In this document: positions 1 to 10,592 of the stretch, piece after piece
Layout of the letters: every line of letters starts with the position of its first letter
Position numbering within the stretch: position 1 is the first letter of the stretch
Source of the DNA: Procambarus clarkii
Lineage: Eukaryota > Arthropoda > Malacostraca > Decapoda > Cambaridae
DNA: 64,000 nt
Assembly (NCBI RefSeq): GCF_040958095.1
Contig: NC_091181.1
Coordinates: 30,716,029 to 30,780,028, forward strand
Direction: 5' to 3'
Translations under genes and position numbers: made by a program
Notes under the pieces: generated by a model
Seen by the model: only the letters and a program-made list of their open reading frames with translations
Told to the model about the DNA's origin: nothing
Database searches by the model: none

Positions 1-212
1 CACGACAAGGACGCAAGTGTTCCGCCATGCCCACAGGCCTCCCCCCGCGTAGACCTCACAAGCCGAGGACGATCGCACCTGCAGGGGCGCACCTGGTTCC
101 GATCCATGGACCGTAACCAGGAGACGCATGTACAGGCCATCCTAGCCCCCGGACAGGAGAAATTTGGGGCTGTGAGTGCGAGGGTCCTGTGAGTACCGAA
201 TACTGTAACTGA

Positions 213-395
213 CTGATTGATGAAGATTAAGCCACCCAAGAGATGGCACGGGCATGAATAACCCTTGTTGTTTAAGATTCAGCTACTGGGAACAAAACGC
301 TCCAAGTAGCACGGGCTATGGTGAGCCCGTAGTGCACTTACCTGGCACAGGAACGGGGCTAACTTGTGTGTCTGAATAACCCGTAAGGGGTCCTG
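213..395 (-). mobile_element. Short retroposon family B, interrupted by a family C copy
   Basis: Family B (sense direction ends in an ATCA-type tail) is recognised by GATTGATGAAGATTAAGCC and the CCACCC...GGTGGCACGGGC hairpin. Its GGGCATGAATAACCC segment is split at 264, and the sequence resumes as CCCGTAAGGGG after 372, so a family C element has landed inside it. The outer end of B is diverged and the right boundary is approximate. Confidence 0.65.
265..372 (-). mobile_element. Short retroposon family C with perfect TSD
   Basis: A family C copy of 108 bp (sense direction ends in an AAC-repeat tail; here reversed). It carries AGCACGGGCTATGGTGAGCC and the GGCACAGGA end. It is flanked by the 10-bp TSD TGAATAACCC at 255-264 and 373-382, showing target-primed style insertion into an older family B copy. 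Confidence 0.8.
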
Positions 396-859
396 TAATA
401 TAGGCAGAGGTGTAATGTATGGTGAATGTCGTAGATGGTGGTGGTGCCTGTGGTGGTAACGGAGGTTGTGGTAGTAATGGTGTTGATGGATGGTGATGGG
501 GGGCCTCCATTATAACACGGGGGAGAAAGCACGCCATCTGCACTACTGGGACTTGGATTGCAGACTTCAGTACAGGCGAGGCAGCGTCTGCACGCCGGCA
601 CTGCGCCCGCCATAACCACCATTGGCACCCGAGTAATGAGATATGGGGGTACGAGCAGAAGCAGCGGGGGATGGTGGCATTTCCTGGGCAGGCAGCTAGG
701 CGCTGGGAAGGTGGTGGCAGGACCCGCTAGGCACGACTAATTGCCTGTCCTCTCCACCAGGCCCACACACCTCCCACAGTAACCGGTTTGCCTCCGCCCA
801 CCTGCCACTCCGCTCCCGAATATCCATGACAACCAGGGGAGAGGTTGATCACGTTACCG

Positions 860-913
860 GAGTGCACCGGGTGACCTGGAGGTGCACCGGGTAACCGGGA
901 GGTGCACCGGGTA
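860..913. repeat. Three-copy tandem repeat around GGTGCACCGGGT
   Basis: About 18-20 bp units containing GGTGCACCGGGT repeated three times. The unit carries the palindrome GTGCAC. The DNA at 396-859 has no recognisable feature apart from GGT-rich low complexity near 430-500. Confidence 0.7.
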
Positions 914-959
914 AGAGGACCATCCACCGGTCAGGGTAACACAGGACCTTCACCAGAGG

Positions 960-1195
960 CCGGATCCAACAACCATTTAAACATCTACTTACGAACCAGT
1001 ACATCTTCTCTCATACCCTTGGCGGCTTTGATGACATTTATTAAACAGTTTACCAGCATCTAAACTCCCCTTCAGTTGTTATTGTTGTTGTAAACAGCCT
1101 CCAAGTCCTCCTGAGCTCGTAAACTGTTTAATAGATGTAAACAAACCCGCCAAAGGTTGACAATAGATACACAGGTCCGAAAGTACTTGGTGGCA
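960..1195. mobile_element. Foldback MITE family A, degraded copy
   Basis: Matches the better-preserved copies at 10593-10858 and 22088-22345. The left arm has ACTTACGAACCAGTACATCT and GGCGGCTTTG, and the right arm has the inverse (AAACAAACCCGCCAAAGG). The outermost GGGCCAGATTCACGAAGC termini are lost on both sides. It is non-coding. Confidence 0.65.
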
Positions 1196-1279
1196 AAGCC
1201 CTGTGGATTGATCAAGTTTATTTACGAGTCCAGGTCGATGACCACTAACACGGCGACTTGGTGCACACTCCAGGAAGAC

Positions 1280-1453
1280 AGGCGACGAGTCACAATAACG
1301 TGGCTAAAGTATGATGACCAGACCACACACTAGAATGTGAAGGGACGACGACGTTTCGGTCCGTCCTGGACCATTCTCAAGTCGATTGTGAGAAAGGTCC
1401 AGGACGAACCGAAACGTCGTCGTCCCTTCACATTCTAGTGTGTGGTCTGGTCA
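1280..1453. mobile_element. Foldback retroposon (copy 1) with 11-bp TSD
   Basis: A palindromic element: head GGCGACGAGTCACAATAACG, then a left arm running into GACGACGACGTTTCGGTCCG and CCATTCTCAAGTCGATTG, then the inverse arm. TSD TCCAGGAAGAC lies at 1269-1279 and 1454-1464. Its arm-specific variant is CTAGAATGTGAAGG on the left with CCTTCACATTCTAG on the right. Confidence 0.85.
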
Positions 1454-1464
1454 TCCAGGAAGAC

Positions 1465-2062
1465 GTTCACAAGGACCACTAACACCGTGACTCACTGGGC
1501 CAGCTGTCATCTTACCCCGCTGACACACAGCCACCACCACCACCGGCCACCAGGAGGTGTGTGTGTTGTGTGTGTGGCAATACCACCATTACTCGGTGCT
1601 TTATTGTGGCCCGCTCGGTTACTCCCTGACAAGCGGACACAATTTTCTGTAATGATTGAGCAACAAGAAGCAGAAACTGCCGTCCTGGGCGGCATCCACC
1701 CCCCCCCCCCCTCCCTCCCTCCCTCCCAGTAAGTAAAAGTGGAAGAGGTGAAGGAGTATTGCTCCTTTAAGGAGTATTACAAGGCGGTGAAGGAGTATTC
1801 CTCCTTGAAGGAGTATACATTACAAGGCGATGTAATATTAGTAAAATCAGTAACGTGTAATTTTTTGTTTATTCTTCTTCAAAGTTTTCAAGAGCTTTAT
1901 AGCTTCTCTGTTGTCCATAGAGATTCCTTAATTAAATCTCTGTCGGGGATTCCTACTGGGACTCGTCTTAATAGTACAGTGGTAGCGATTTAGCTTCACG
2001 GTTGTGTGGTCAACGGCTCGAGTCTCTTAGTGCCCAAGTAAATTATTATTTTATTTTCATGA
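1465..2062. other. No gene; low-complexity and short imperfect repeats
   Basis: It contains a poly-C run near 1699 and imperfect repeats of AAGGAGTATT between about 1749 and 1830. No conserved protein or RNA is visible in either strand. Confidence 0.5.
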
Positions 2063-2101
2063 GTGTGGTTGACAATATTATATATTGATTGTCAACCACA
2101 C
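2063..2101. repeat. Perfect 14-bp inverted repeat (hairpin)
   Basis: GTGTGGTTGACAAT at 2063-2076 is the exact reverse complement of ATTGTCAACCACAC at 2088-2101, with an 11-nt AT-rich loop. It is followed by GA- and GGGA-rich low complexity to about 2200. No function can be assigned. Confidence 0.8.
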
Positions 2102-2926
2102 TTTGTTGATATATATCAGAGAGAGAGAGTGAGGGAGGGAAGGGGGAGGGGCGGAGAGTGAGAGGGGGGGGAGGGGGGGGGGGCGGAGAGTGAGAGGTAA
2201 GCAAGGTGGGGACACTGGTGAGACACACACCGTGGGGGACTGGACTTTCCCCCATGTACTGGACCTTGAGCACTAGTGGTCATCACCACCGCCTCCCCCA
2301 CCCCTCGCCCACGTTCAAGCCTTCAACACGTCAAATGATCGTTAATTAAGGATTGACACCAATCACACAGCGCCACACTTCAACAACCACACGAAAAACC
2401 GACTCAATAGTTTCTAGAACCCAAAATCCCCACCTCCCACCCCACCCCACCCCCCTCCACACACACACACACACACACACACACTTGTCTTAGGGAGAGA
2501 CCGAGTCCTGCCGACCAAAGTACAGGTAATTTCCCACACTGGTGAGAACTGGAGCAAATCACGCCACCGAGCGGTGGTCCAGTGCCTAAGGGGGAGAGGT
2601 GGTGGGGAGAGGTAGTATACCCGTGTGTAACGAGGTTCCCAAACAACCGGAAGACCGGCAAACTATCACACAGTCGTTATAACCCCTTTCACCGTTTCAT
2701 TTCTCAGGTTCCCCGGCACAAGTCTCCACTAATCTCCGCAATGGTAATTGTTGATATGTTGTGTCTTTATCCGGCAGGGCGTCACGCCTCTCCCGCGCAA
2801 AGCTCCAAGTCAGCCTCAGACACCATGGGCCGCGGTCATCACGCAACTGCCCCGAACTACTGGGGAAAGTTATTTCTGGGATCGTTCTTGGTGGCATTGG
2901 TACACCATACACCAGACTTCTGTATA

Positions 2927-3462
2927 CCCATACACCAGGCGGGTGTATGACCAGTACACCCATACACCAGGCGTGTGTATGACCAGTACACCCATACACC
3001 AGGCGGGTGTATGACCAGTACACCCATACACCAGGCGGGTGTATGACCAGTACACCCATACACCAGGCGGGTGTATGACCAGTACACCCATACACCAGGC
3101 GGGTGTATGACCAGTACACCCATACACCAGGCGGGTGTATGACCAGTACACCCATACACCAGGCGGGTGTATGACCAGTACACCCATACACCAGGCGGGT
3201 GTATGACCAGTACACCCATACACCAGGCGTGTGTATGACCAGTACACCCATACACCAGGCGTGTGTATGACCAGTACACCCATACACCAGGCGTGTGTAT
3301 GACCAGTACACCCATACACCAGGCGTGTGTATGACCAGTACACCCATACACCAGGCGGGTGTATGACCAGTACACCCATACACCAGGCGTGTGTATGACC
3401 AGTACACCCATACACCAGGCGTGTGTATGACCAGTACACCCATACACCAGGCGTGTGTATGA
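2927..3462. repeat. 32-bp minisatellite, about 17 copies
   Basis: The unit begins CCCATACACCAGGCGGGTGT and ends ATGACCAGTACA. Units differ mainly at one base (GGCGGGTG or GGCGTGTG), and the variant types come in runs, as expected from slippage or unequal exchange. Because 32 is not a multiple of 3 and the unit has few stops, it creates long spurious open frames on both strands. Confidence 0.95.
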
Positions 3463-4337
3463 GCTGGGAGTGTGTGAGAGGGAAGCCACACGACCACGGG
3501 CCCTGGAGGACCTAAGTGGATAAGGTCATCAGGAAGGCTTCCCCCCCCCCCCCAACCCTCCTCTGGCCACGTCTCTTATTGCACACCAGGAGGGGAGAGG
3601 GGGAAGGCGCCCCCTAAAGCCCCCTCTCCGCCCATCACCCTGCCCATGATCCCTATTACTTCTCGTAGCAGCTTACAACTGTAACGGTGGTTACCATACA
3701 GTAAATATCGCGACCTATTGGTACAGTGGGGGGGGGGAGAGAGTGTACACATCACCACACACACACACTAGGCTCTGTGGCCCACCGTGTACACCATTAA
3801 CAACTACTAACGAGGACTCGTAATACTCTAGACGCTGCCAAAAGAAAGTTGATATGACTTGGCGACATTCGTGGGAATTAGCCTACAGACTTGAGTATTA
3901 CTTGCATATCGACCGGTTAGGGAGAGAAAAGTCAGGAATTTTGGGGCAACCAAAGTCCAGAAGAAAGCACTCACTCACTCTCACCCTCTCACTCACTCTC
4001 ACTCTCCCCTCCAAGATGTTAGGAAACAAATGCGACCATTTTGTGGAGGAATTTAAAGTATTATAAGCCAGGGTTCACCACATGATCCTAACTCAGCAGT
4101 GGCCAATGTACTGGGGAAAGCAGCAGCAGTGTTTTGAATTTCCACGAGGCTACACGCTGTTTGTTGTCCACCTGAACACCGCCAGTGGGAACTTTCTCTG
4201 GGATTATTGAGCGTGTTTTAGGGTACTTGAGGCTCAGGTGGTAACAGTGAGTTTCCTTTTCCTGACAATGCCAGGGCTTTCCCATTGTGATGGCCGAGAG
4301 CCCTGGTAGAGAGCACCGGGGACTGGCGCTCACGAGC
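3463..4337. other. No gene recognised
   Basis: Short poly-C and poly-G runs and a CTCACTCTCA-type simple repeat near 3970-4010. No conserved reading frame. Confidence 0.5.
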
Positions 4338-4400
4338 CGATTGATTGATGAAAATTAAGCCACCCAAGAGGTGGCACGGGCATGAGTAGCCCGTAAATGG
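4338..4400 (-). mobile_element. Family B retroposon, fragment
   Basis: The tail and first hairpin of family B only (GATTGATTGATG, CCACCCAAGAGGTGGCACGG, AGCCCGTAA). The remainder is truncated. 4401-5015 shows no recognisable feature. Confidence 0.7.
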
Positions 4401-5015
4401 CAGATGTTTGGAGTGAATGTTATCTTCACCAGTGTCAACACAGAGACTAGTGTCAACACGGATTACCTGGTCTATTTCGTGTTGGTGCCTCGAGTGCCTT
4501 GAGGCATTCTGGCAGTTGGTGTCCTGCGCCTTGTGTCATCATGCAGGGTATTGACCACTGAACAGCTCACACGGGCCGTCATTACCTTCCTGGTGTGTAC
4601 TGTCTCAACTCCCTGCTGCCCCCCCCCCCCACACACACACACACACTTCTGTATACCTCCAGGCACTTCCCAGAGTTTCTGCAACTCCTCAGCCTGAGGT
4701 CAGGCCTCTCTTGTGTTACCTTGATTTAAAATGTTGTTGTTGACAGCGGCCCGTACGTCTGCGTTACGCTCCAGCTGTATGAAGTACTCATCAAGCCCCA
4801 CACTCACTAATATGTATGTATGCTTAATCTGTAAGTACAATACACGAAAGCACTGTATCACTGCTCACATGTAAACAGATTTCACCGACTGTCAACGAGC
4901 ATTGCTTGTATATCACCAACCAACATGTGTGTTCGGCTAACTATATATACCGTACTAATCATTAACTCAAGGCCAAAATTACAAGACTAACAATTCGTTT
5001 AGTCATGTCACCCAT

Positions 5016-5150
5016 ATGTACTCGCCTAATTGTACCCACCTAATTGTGCTTGCGGTGATTGAGCTCTGGCTCTTTGGTCCCGCCTCTCAACTGTCAATCA
5101 ACAGGTGTACAGGTTCCTGAGCCTATTGGGCTATGTCTGTTTGGGCTTTA
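5016..5150 (-). mobile_element. LINE 3-prime tail fragment
   Basis: The reverse complement carries GAGAGGCGGGACCAAAGAGC and CAAGCACAATTAGGT, the same 3-prime untranslated tail that follows the reverse-transcriptase relics at 27.2-27.7 kb and 29.4-29.7 kb. Confidence 0.7.
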
Positions 5151-5477
5151 TGTATATGTGTTTACATACGTGTGTATAACCACATGCACTCAACACTTCG
5201 CCACAGGAGAGAGCCAGCTTCCCTCGGCTTCATACTAAATTTCAAATTTCTACAAGTTTCCCCCCTTCGCTTGTAACTCTCCATCCTTACTTTAAAGCGA
5301 GAAGAGGGGTGGGGGAGAGCTGGCACTACCACCACACTGTAGGCGCCGCTGACGGAGAAAGTACAGCAGGAAGGTTGGTGCGTGTAGTACGTTGACCCGC
5401 TCTTCCACCCACTCCTCCAGACACACCACACGCCCACACCCGCCCACTCTCCACATTCACAATAACAAATGATCCAT

Positions 5478-5655
5478 ATACAGACGATGAGTCACAATAA
5501 CGTGGCTGAAGTATGTTGACCAGACCACACACTAGAAGGTGAAGGGACGACGACGTTTCGGTCCGTCCTGGACCATTCTCAAGCCGATTGAGAATGGTCC
5601 AGGACGGACCGAAACAACGTCGTCGTCCCTTCACCTAGTGTGTGGTCTGGTCAAC
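5478..5655. mobile_element. Foldback retroposon (copy 2) with 14-bp TSD
   Basis: Same structure as the copy at 1280. TSD AACAAATGATCCAT at 5464-5477 and 5656-5669. Arm-specific variant: CTAGAAGGTGAAGG on the left and CCTTCACCTAG on the right (two bases lost). Confidence 0.87.
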
Positions 5656-5719
5656 AACAAATGATCCATTTTCAGCACTTCCCTGCCCCCGCCTGCATGG
5701 GAGACTGCCATAGGAAGCA

Positions 5720-5786
5720 CCGTGGGGCCGTCACCGTGGGGCCGTCACCGTGGGGCTGTCACCATGGGGCTGTCACCGTGGGGCCC
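5720..5786. repeat. 14-bp tandem repeat, about 5 copies
   Basis: The unit is CGTGGGGCCGTCAC with minor changes (ATGGGGCTGTCAC in one copy). Confidence 0.8.
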
Positions 5787-6154
5787 CACTCCCACCTTGC
5801 CAACACCTGGTCGGCCCCGGCCGGTCTACCTGCCACACCACTGACACTTTCAACAACACTTTCTATGTCGAGGAATGATCGTGGTCCAGTAAGCGGTGTG
5901 TGTGTGTGTGTGGGGGGGGGGAGGAGACCACGGATCACAATTCCCACATTAGATTTCCTCGCGTAATCTATTAATGATCAATTATGGAAGCATGATTAAA
6001 ATGCCAAACCTGTGACTGGGCTCCGCCTCTCATATTATTCCTAGGTGGCAGTAAAAAATTAATAATAACTTGTTTTATGAGGATATGAACACTGAAGAAT
6101 TACAAGTATGAAACCTTGAGATGAAATTATGTTCATAACAATAATAAAAGGTGC

Positions 6155-6331
6155 AGACGAGGAGTCACAATAACCTGGCTGAAATATGTTGACCAGACCA
6201 CACACTAGAAAGTGAAGGGACGACGAGGTTTCGGTCCGTCCTGGACCATTCTCAATCGGCTTGAGAATGGTCCAGGACGGACCGAAACGTCGTCGTCCCT
6301 CCACTTTCTAGTGTGTGGTCTGGTCAACCAG
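6155..6331. mobile_element. Foldback retroposon (copy 3) with 10-bp TSD
   Basis: TSD TAAAAGGTGC at 6145-6154 and 6332-6341. Arm-specific variant: CTAGAAAGTGAAGG on the left and CTCCACTTTCTAG on the right. 6342-6917 has no recognisable gene. Confidence 0.87.
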
Positions 6332-6917
6332 TAAAAGGTGCTTGGTGGATACCACCAGCAGCCCACCTTGTGTGGAGCCAGGCTGGGGGCACCACTGTAC
6401 AACCCCCAGCCTGGTAGTTCTGCACACCACTAGATGAGTCCCGTCGCGAGCACTAGGCAAGGAGCCAGGGCGGCCAGGAATGTGGCATCTTCCTAGAGAA
6501 AAACAATCTAGAGACAATAATGGAAATACAGACAAGACGTCCCAATAAGGCATCCCCTCATCCTGCCTCCCCTTACATATGTATATAATTATGTATGTGT
6601 TTGTGTTTACTCTCACGTAACAACGTGTTGGACTGAAGACGGCTACAGGTCCCCCCCGCCCCTAAGAGAGGAAGGTCCATGCATGCTGCAGCCTCCTTGA
6701 GCGGTGGTCGGGGGCCATCACGGAGGGCTGGCCGGGAGGACGGCCTCCTCACCACCACCTACTCTCTCCTGGGGTTTCTCTCTACTTATCTACCGCAGTC
6801 TCCTTCAAGTGCTGTGGCATCGTGTCCAATTATACCTGCATCACCAACCGCGGCGTCGTCTCTCCAGTTTCACTTAAAGCCACTAACAAAACTACGCTAT
6901 CATGTGCATTACAGTAT

Positions 6918-7174
6918 AACCGCAGCTGAACTTGTCAAGAACACGTGTGCAACCGCAGCTGTACTTGTCAAGAACACGTGTGCAACCGCAGCTGTACTTG
7001 TCAAGAACACGTGTGCAACCGCAGCTGTACTTGTCAAGAACACGTGTGCAACCGCAGCTGAACTTGTCAAGAACACGTGTGCAACCGCAGCTGAACTTGT
7101 CAAGAACACGTGTGCAACCGCAGCTGAACTTGTCAAGAACACGTGTGCAACCGCAGCTGAACTTGTCAAGAACG
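6918..7174. repeat. 33-bp minisatellite with two E-box palindromes per unit
   Basis: About 7.8 copies of a unit starting AACCGCAGCTGAACTTGTCA and ending AGAACACGTGTGC. Each unit contains CAGCTG and CACGTG. The period is a multiple of three, so every frame without an internal stop reads as a protein repeat; this is a by-product and not evidence for coding. Confidence 0.93.
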
Positions 7175-7207
7175 TGTTCAACAGCGGGATGTCTTGCAAC
7201 TCTGACA

Positions 7208-7465
7208 GCTGAGTGGACAGCGCTTCGGATTCGTAGTCCTGAGGTTCCGGCTTCGACCCCCAGTGGAGGCGGAGACAAATGGGCAAAACGTTTCTTTTAC
7301 CCTAATACCCCTTGATACCTAGCAGTAAATAGGTACCTGGGAGTTAGACAGCTGCTACGGGCTGCTTCCTGGGGGGGTGTATAACAAAAAAAAAGAGGCC
7401 TGGTCGAGGACCGGGCCGCGGGGACGCTAAGCCTAGATATCATCTCAAGATAACCTAACCCCCCC
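7208..7465 (+). mobile_element. tRNA-headed SINE family A, diverged copy
   Basis: The body matches the copies at 15.1 and 43.1 kb: ACAAATGGGCAAAACGTTTC, CCTAGCAGTAAATAGGTACC, CCTGGTCGAGGACCGGGCCG, CATCTCAAGATAACC. The tRNA-like head (GTGGACAGCGCTTCGGATTC) differs from the other two copies, so it belongs to a different subfamily. Confidence 0.8.
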
Positions 7466-7678
7466 TCCCCCCCTGCCTGCTGTTCCAGGTGCCCGCGGGA
7501 CTCCGCAACACTCACACCTCAACACACGGAGACTATTGATATTAACTTTATTACTACTGTCAGGAGTGGCACGGTAGGGACCTCAATGACACTGCTCTTG
7601 AGAACGTTCAGCCCGCCTCATTCAGGGGTGACCACCCCGCCACAACTACTGGCCTGTTGGTAGTTAACTGTAGTTGGC

Positions 7679-7769
7679 TGTTGTTGTTGTTACAGATTCA
7701 GCTACTAGGAATAAGTTTCAAGTAGCACGGGCTATGGTGAGCCCGTAACTTACTTGGCACAGGAGCGGT
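7679..7769 (-). mobile_element. Short retroposon family C with TSD
   Basis: A reversed copy with tail-derived TTGTTGTTGTT at its left. TSD CTGTAGTTGGC at 7668-7678 and 7770-7780. Confidence 0.85.
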
Positions 7770-7886
7770 CTGTAGTTGGCGCTACTCACGACTTGTATAC
7801 AACACCGTTGATGTGTGGCTGTGTAACACCACTGGTGAGGAGCCTTAAAACACCACTGATAAAGGCCCCATACAACACCACTGACA

Positions 7887-7969
7887 AGGAGAACTACGGG
7901 CTCACCATAGCCCGTGCTGCTTGGAACTTTTTGTTCCAAGTAGCAAATCTTAAACAAGAACAACAACAA
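7887..7969 (+). mobile_element. Short retroposon family C with TSD
   Basis: An 83-bp copy with TACGGGCTCACCATAGCCCG and an AACAACAAC tail. TSD CCACTGACAA at 7877-7886 and 7970-7979. It faces the copy at 7679-7769, so the two form an inverted pair about 120 bp apart. Confidence 0.85.
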
Positions 7970-8397
7970 CCACTGACAAAGGTTCAATACGGACAAAACC
8001 TGGTCACATTCAAGGCACACGTGCTGATTGGGTTATTTGTTTCAGCCCGGTTATAGTGACTAACTCTCTACAACGGGCACCTGTATATTACTGAAGGTGC
8101 TGACAGGAGGCCACCACAACCTTTGATACAATTAACAGCTCGGATTCAGTACTAAATTGTACCCAACGACTAACGACGTAAGGCGATTGAAAAGACGAAA
8201 TTTACGGTCACGTTGGGCATGGAGACGTTCACATGGTGTGCCAACTGTGTACAAAGAAAACGGGTTTGGATGTATGGGAGCAATAGCTATCCTAAATTTC
8301 CCATTCCCATGACAAAAAACAAAAATCTTATGGGAAATGGCATTTGATGGTGCAAATTTATGATAGGAAACGCAACCCCTCTCCCTAGCGTAGCAAG

Positions 8398-8551
8398 ATT
8401 GATTGATGATTGATGATGATTAAGCCACCCAAAAGGTGGCACGGGCACCCGTAAGTGGTGGCCCTTTTGAGCCATTACCAGTATCAACAGATGATACTGG
8501 AGATCTGTGGAGGTGCGACTGCACCCTGCGTGACGGGAGATGTCTCCCGTG
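8398..8551 (-). mobile_element. Short retroposon family B with 11-bp TSD
   Basis: A nearly full-length 154-bp copy: tail ATTGATTGATGATT, hairpin CCACCC...GGTGGCACGGGC, a GATACTGGAGATCTGTGGAG block, and a terminal hairpin GACGGGAGATGTCTCCCGT. TSD AGCGTAGCAAG at 8387-8397 and 8552-8562. Confidence 0.87.
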
Positions 8552-8744
8552 AGCGTAGCAAGGCTGTATATACCTTAATATTGTCATTTGTGCAAGGGAT
8601 AGGCTTCGAGAGGATGTGGTTGGTGCCTGGCCCTCGACACCACAGGAGCAGCTCAACAGCAGTCTTGTGTCGTGGAATGTCTTGGTGTCAGACGTTGGGT
8701 TCAACTTTAACATTTCTTAACCTTTGTTTAACTCACTTGACCAC

Positions 8745-9168
8745 CTCCTTGTGCCTCACTCTCCTCACTATCACCTCTTGACCACCACCTGGTGCCTCAC
8801 CCTCCTCACTATCACCTCTTGACCACCTGGTGCCTCACCCTCCTCACTATCACCTCTTGACCACCTAGTGCCTCACCCTCCTCACTATCACCACTTGACC
8901 ACCACCTAGTGCCTCACCATCACCCCTTGACCACCTTCTGGTGCCTCACCCCTTGACCACCTCCTTGTGCCTCACTCTCCTCACTATCACCTCTTGACCA
9001 CCACCTGGTGCCTCACCATCCTCACTATCACCACTTGACCACCACCTGGTGCCTCACCCTCCTCACCATCAACCCCTGACCACCTCCTGGTGCTTCACCC
9101 TCCTCACTATCAGCCCCTGACCACCACCTGGTGCCTCACCATCCTCACCATCACCCCTTGACTACTTG
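8745..9168. repeat. Degenerate minisatellite rich in TCACC and TGACCACC
   Basis: Irregular 30-45 bp units built from CTTGACCACCACCTGGTGCC, TCACCCTCC and TCACTATCACC. About ten units with many changes, so it is an old array. 9169-10592 beyond it holds short GGGGTCAGTTGTTTCTC repeats near 9200-9240 and a GGGAGA-rich tract near 10205-10400, but no gene. Confidence 0.8.
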
Positions 9169-10592
9169 AGTTGAATGTTCGCGTTCATTGTGTGTTTAAG
9201 GGGGTCAGTTGTTTCTCGGGGGTCAGTTGTTTCTCAGGGGTCAGGAGCATGTAGGTGGAAGGGAGTGGGGGGGGGGCTGGCGTGTGTGGGGCTGGTGGGG
9301 TGGGGGACAGGTGTGTGGGTGGGGGTGCAGGAGCTGTGGGGAGGTGCAGGAGGGGGTGAGGAGCAGTAATCCCCCAGGGCGTCCCAACAACGGAACACAA
9401 TCTGCCACACACACCTTCCTGTAAGTGACATTTTACAATACAAAATACCATCCACAGTTGGGTGTGAGAGAGAGGGGCAGCTGGTGGTGTGAGGGTGGGT
9501 GTATCCAGGTCTCCCCCCGCCCACCTACACCACCACCCACCTCACACCGTTCCCAACGCTGCCTTAAGGCAAAAAAGAGTCAACAAAGTCAGGTACACGA
9601 GACTAAGCAAATTATTAACCAGATCAGCGGCCATTAATGACCCTGGAATGAAAAGATTCCTTGTTTGTATCTTATCTGTAAGGCTCTCGTCCCAGGCCTC
9701 GACAAGCTTAATGAGACTTGTGGGGTATTAGGGTCAAGCCTCCTAGTTTAATTTAAGCCTAGTGACCGATAATTATCATAGCCGTAGTCTCCAGTAGTGG
9801 CCAGGGGACTGTGGGACACAAGCCGCAGTGTCAGCTCACCTGGCCACACTGAGACAGACACTACACACGTGGCCACACCTCACCACACAGGGCCAGACAC
9901 AACACACCTGGCCACCCAGGGGACACTAACAACTACCACCGTTACAATGGCTCAGGTGTTGCCTGGCCCCCAGCTCCTCCACGCACGATAACCACCTCAG
10001 TATACACTACACTCCACTCTACTACACACCTCAGTATCCCCCTCCACCCCACCACAATACTACTGCTCAACCATTACCCAGTTAATAAAAATATAAAAGT
10101 GGTAATACAAAAAGTGCAGCTCTTGCAACACTGCAGCCCTTCTAGGGCAGCTGCATACATGCACATGTTCCTAAAATGATAAAAACTTAATATTAAATTT
10201 CCTGGAGTGGGAGGGAGGGAAGAAATAGGGGAGGGAATGAGAGGGGGAGAGAGGAGATATTGGGGGGAAAGACTAGGTTGGAGGAGAGGGGGAAGAGTGG
10301 GGGGAGGTAAGGAGAGAGGGGATCTTGGGGAGACGTCAGAAAATGTAGAAGGGCGAGGAGAAAGGGAAGCAAGGAGAAGGGGGGTGGGATAAAGGAGACA
10401 GTAGCGAGGGGGTGAGATTCTGAGAGTGTGTGGAAGAGACCCGGACACCACCGGATACCCCATGCAGTATCAAATGTAAACAAAGACACCACAAACAGTT
10501 TCCCCCTACACACCGTTACCACAGAAGAGACCAGGACACAGCCTTCCACACCAACCCATCCCTAGCAGACGCTCACAAGGGACCTCCATATA

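Noticed and set aside
2903-3460. CRISPR-like spaced repeats in the 32-bp array
   Set aside because: Units are directly adjacent without unique spacers, and the genome is eukaryotic.
2697-3497. Minus-strand frame of 266 codons rich in GVWVYWSYTRL repeats
   Set aside because: It follows the 32-bp minisatellite in a cycling phase and overlaps other open frames there.
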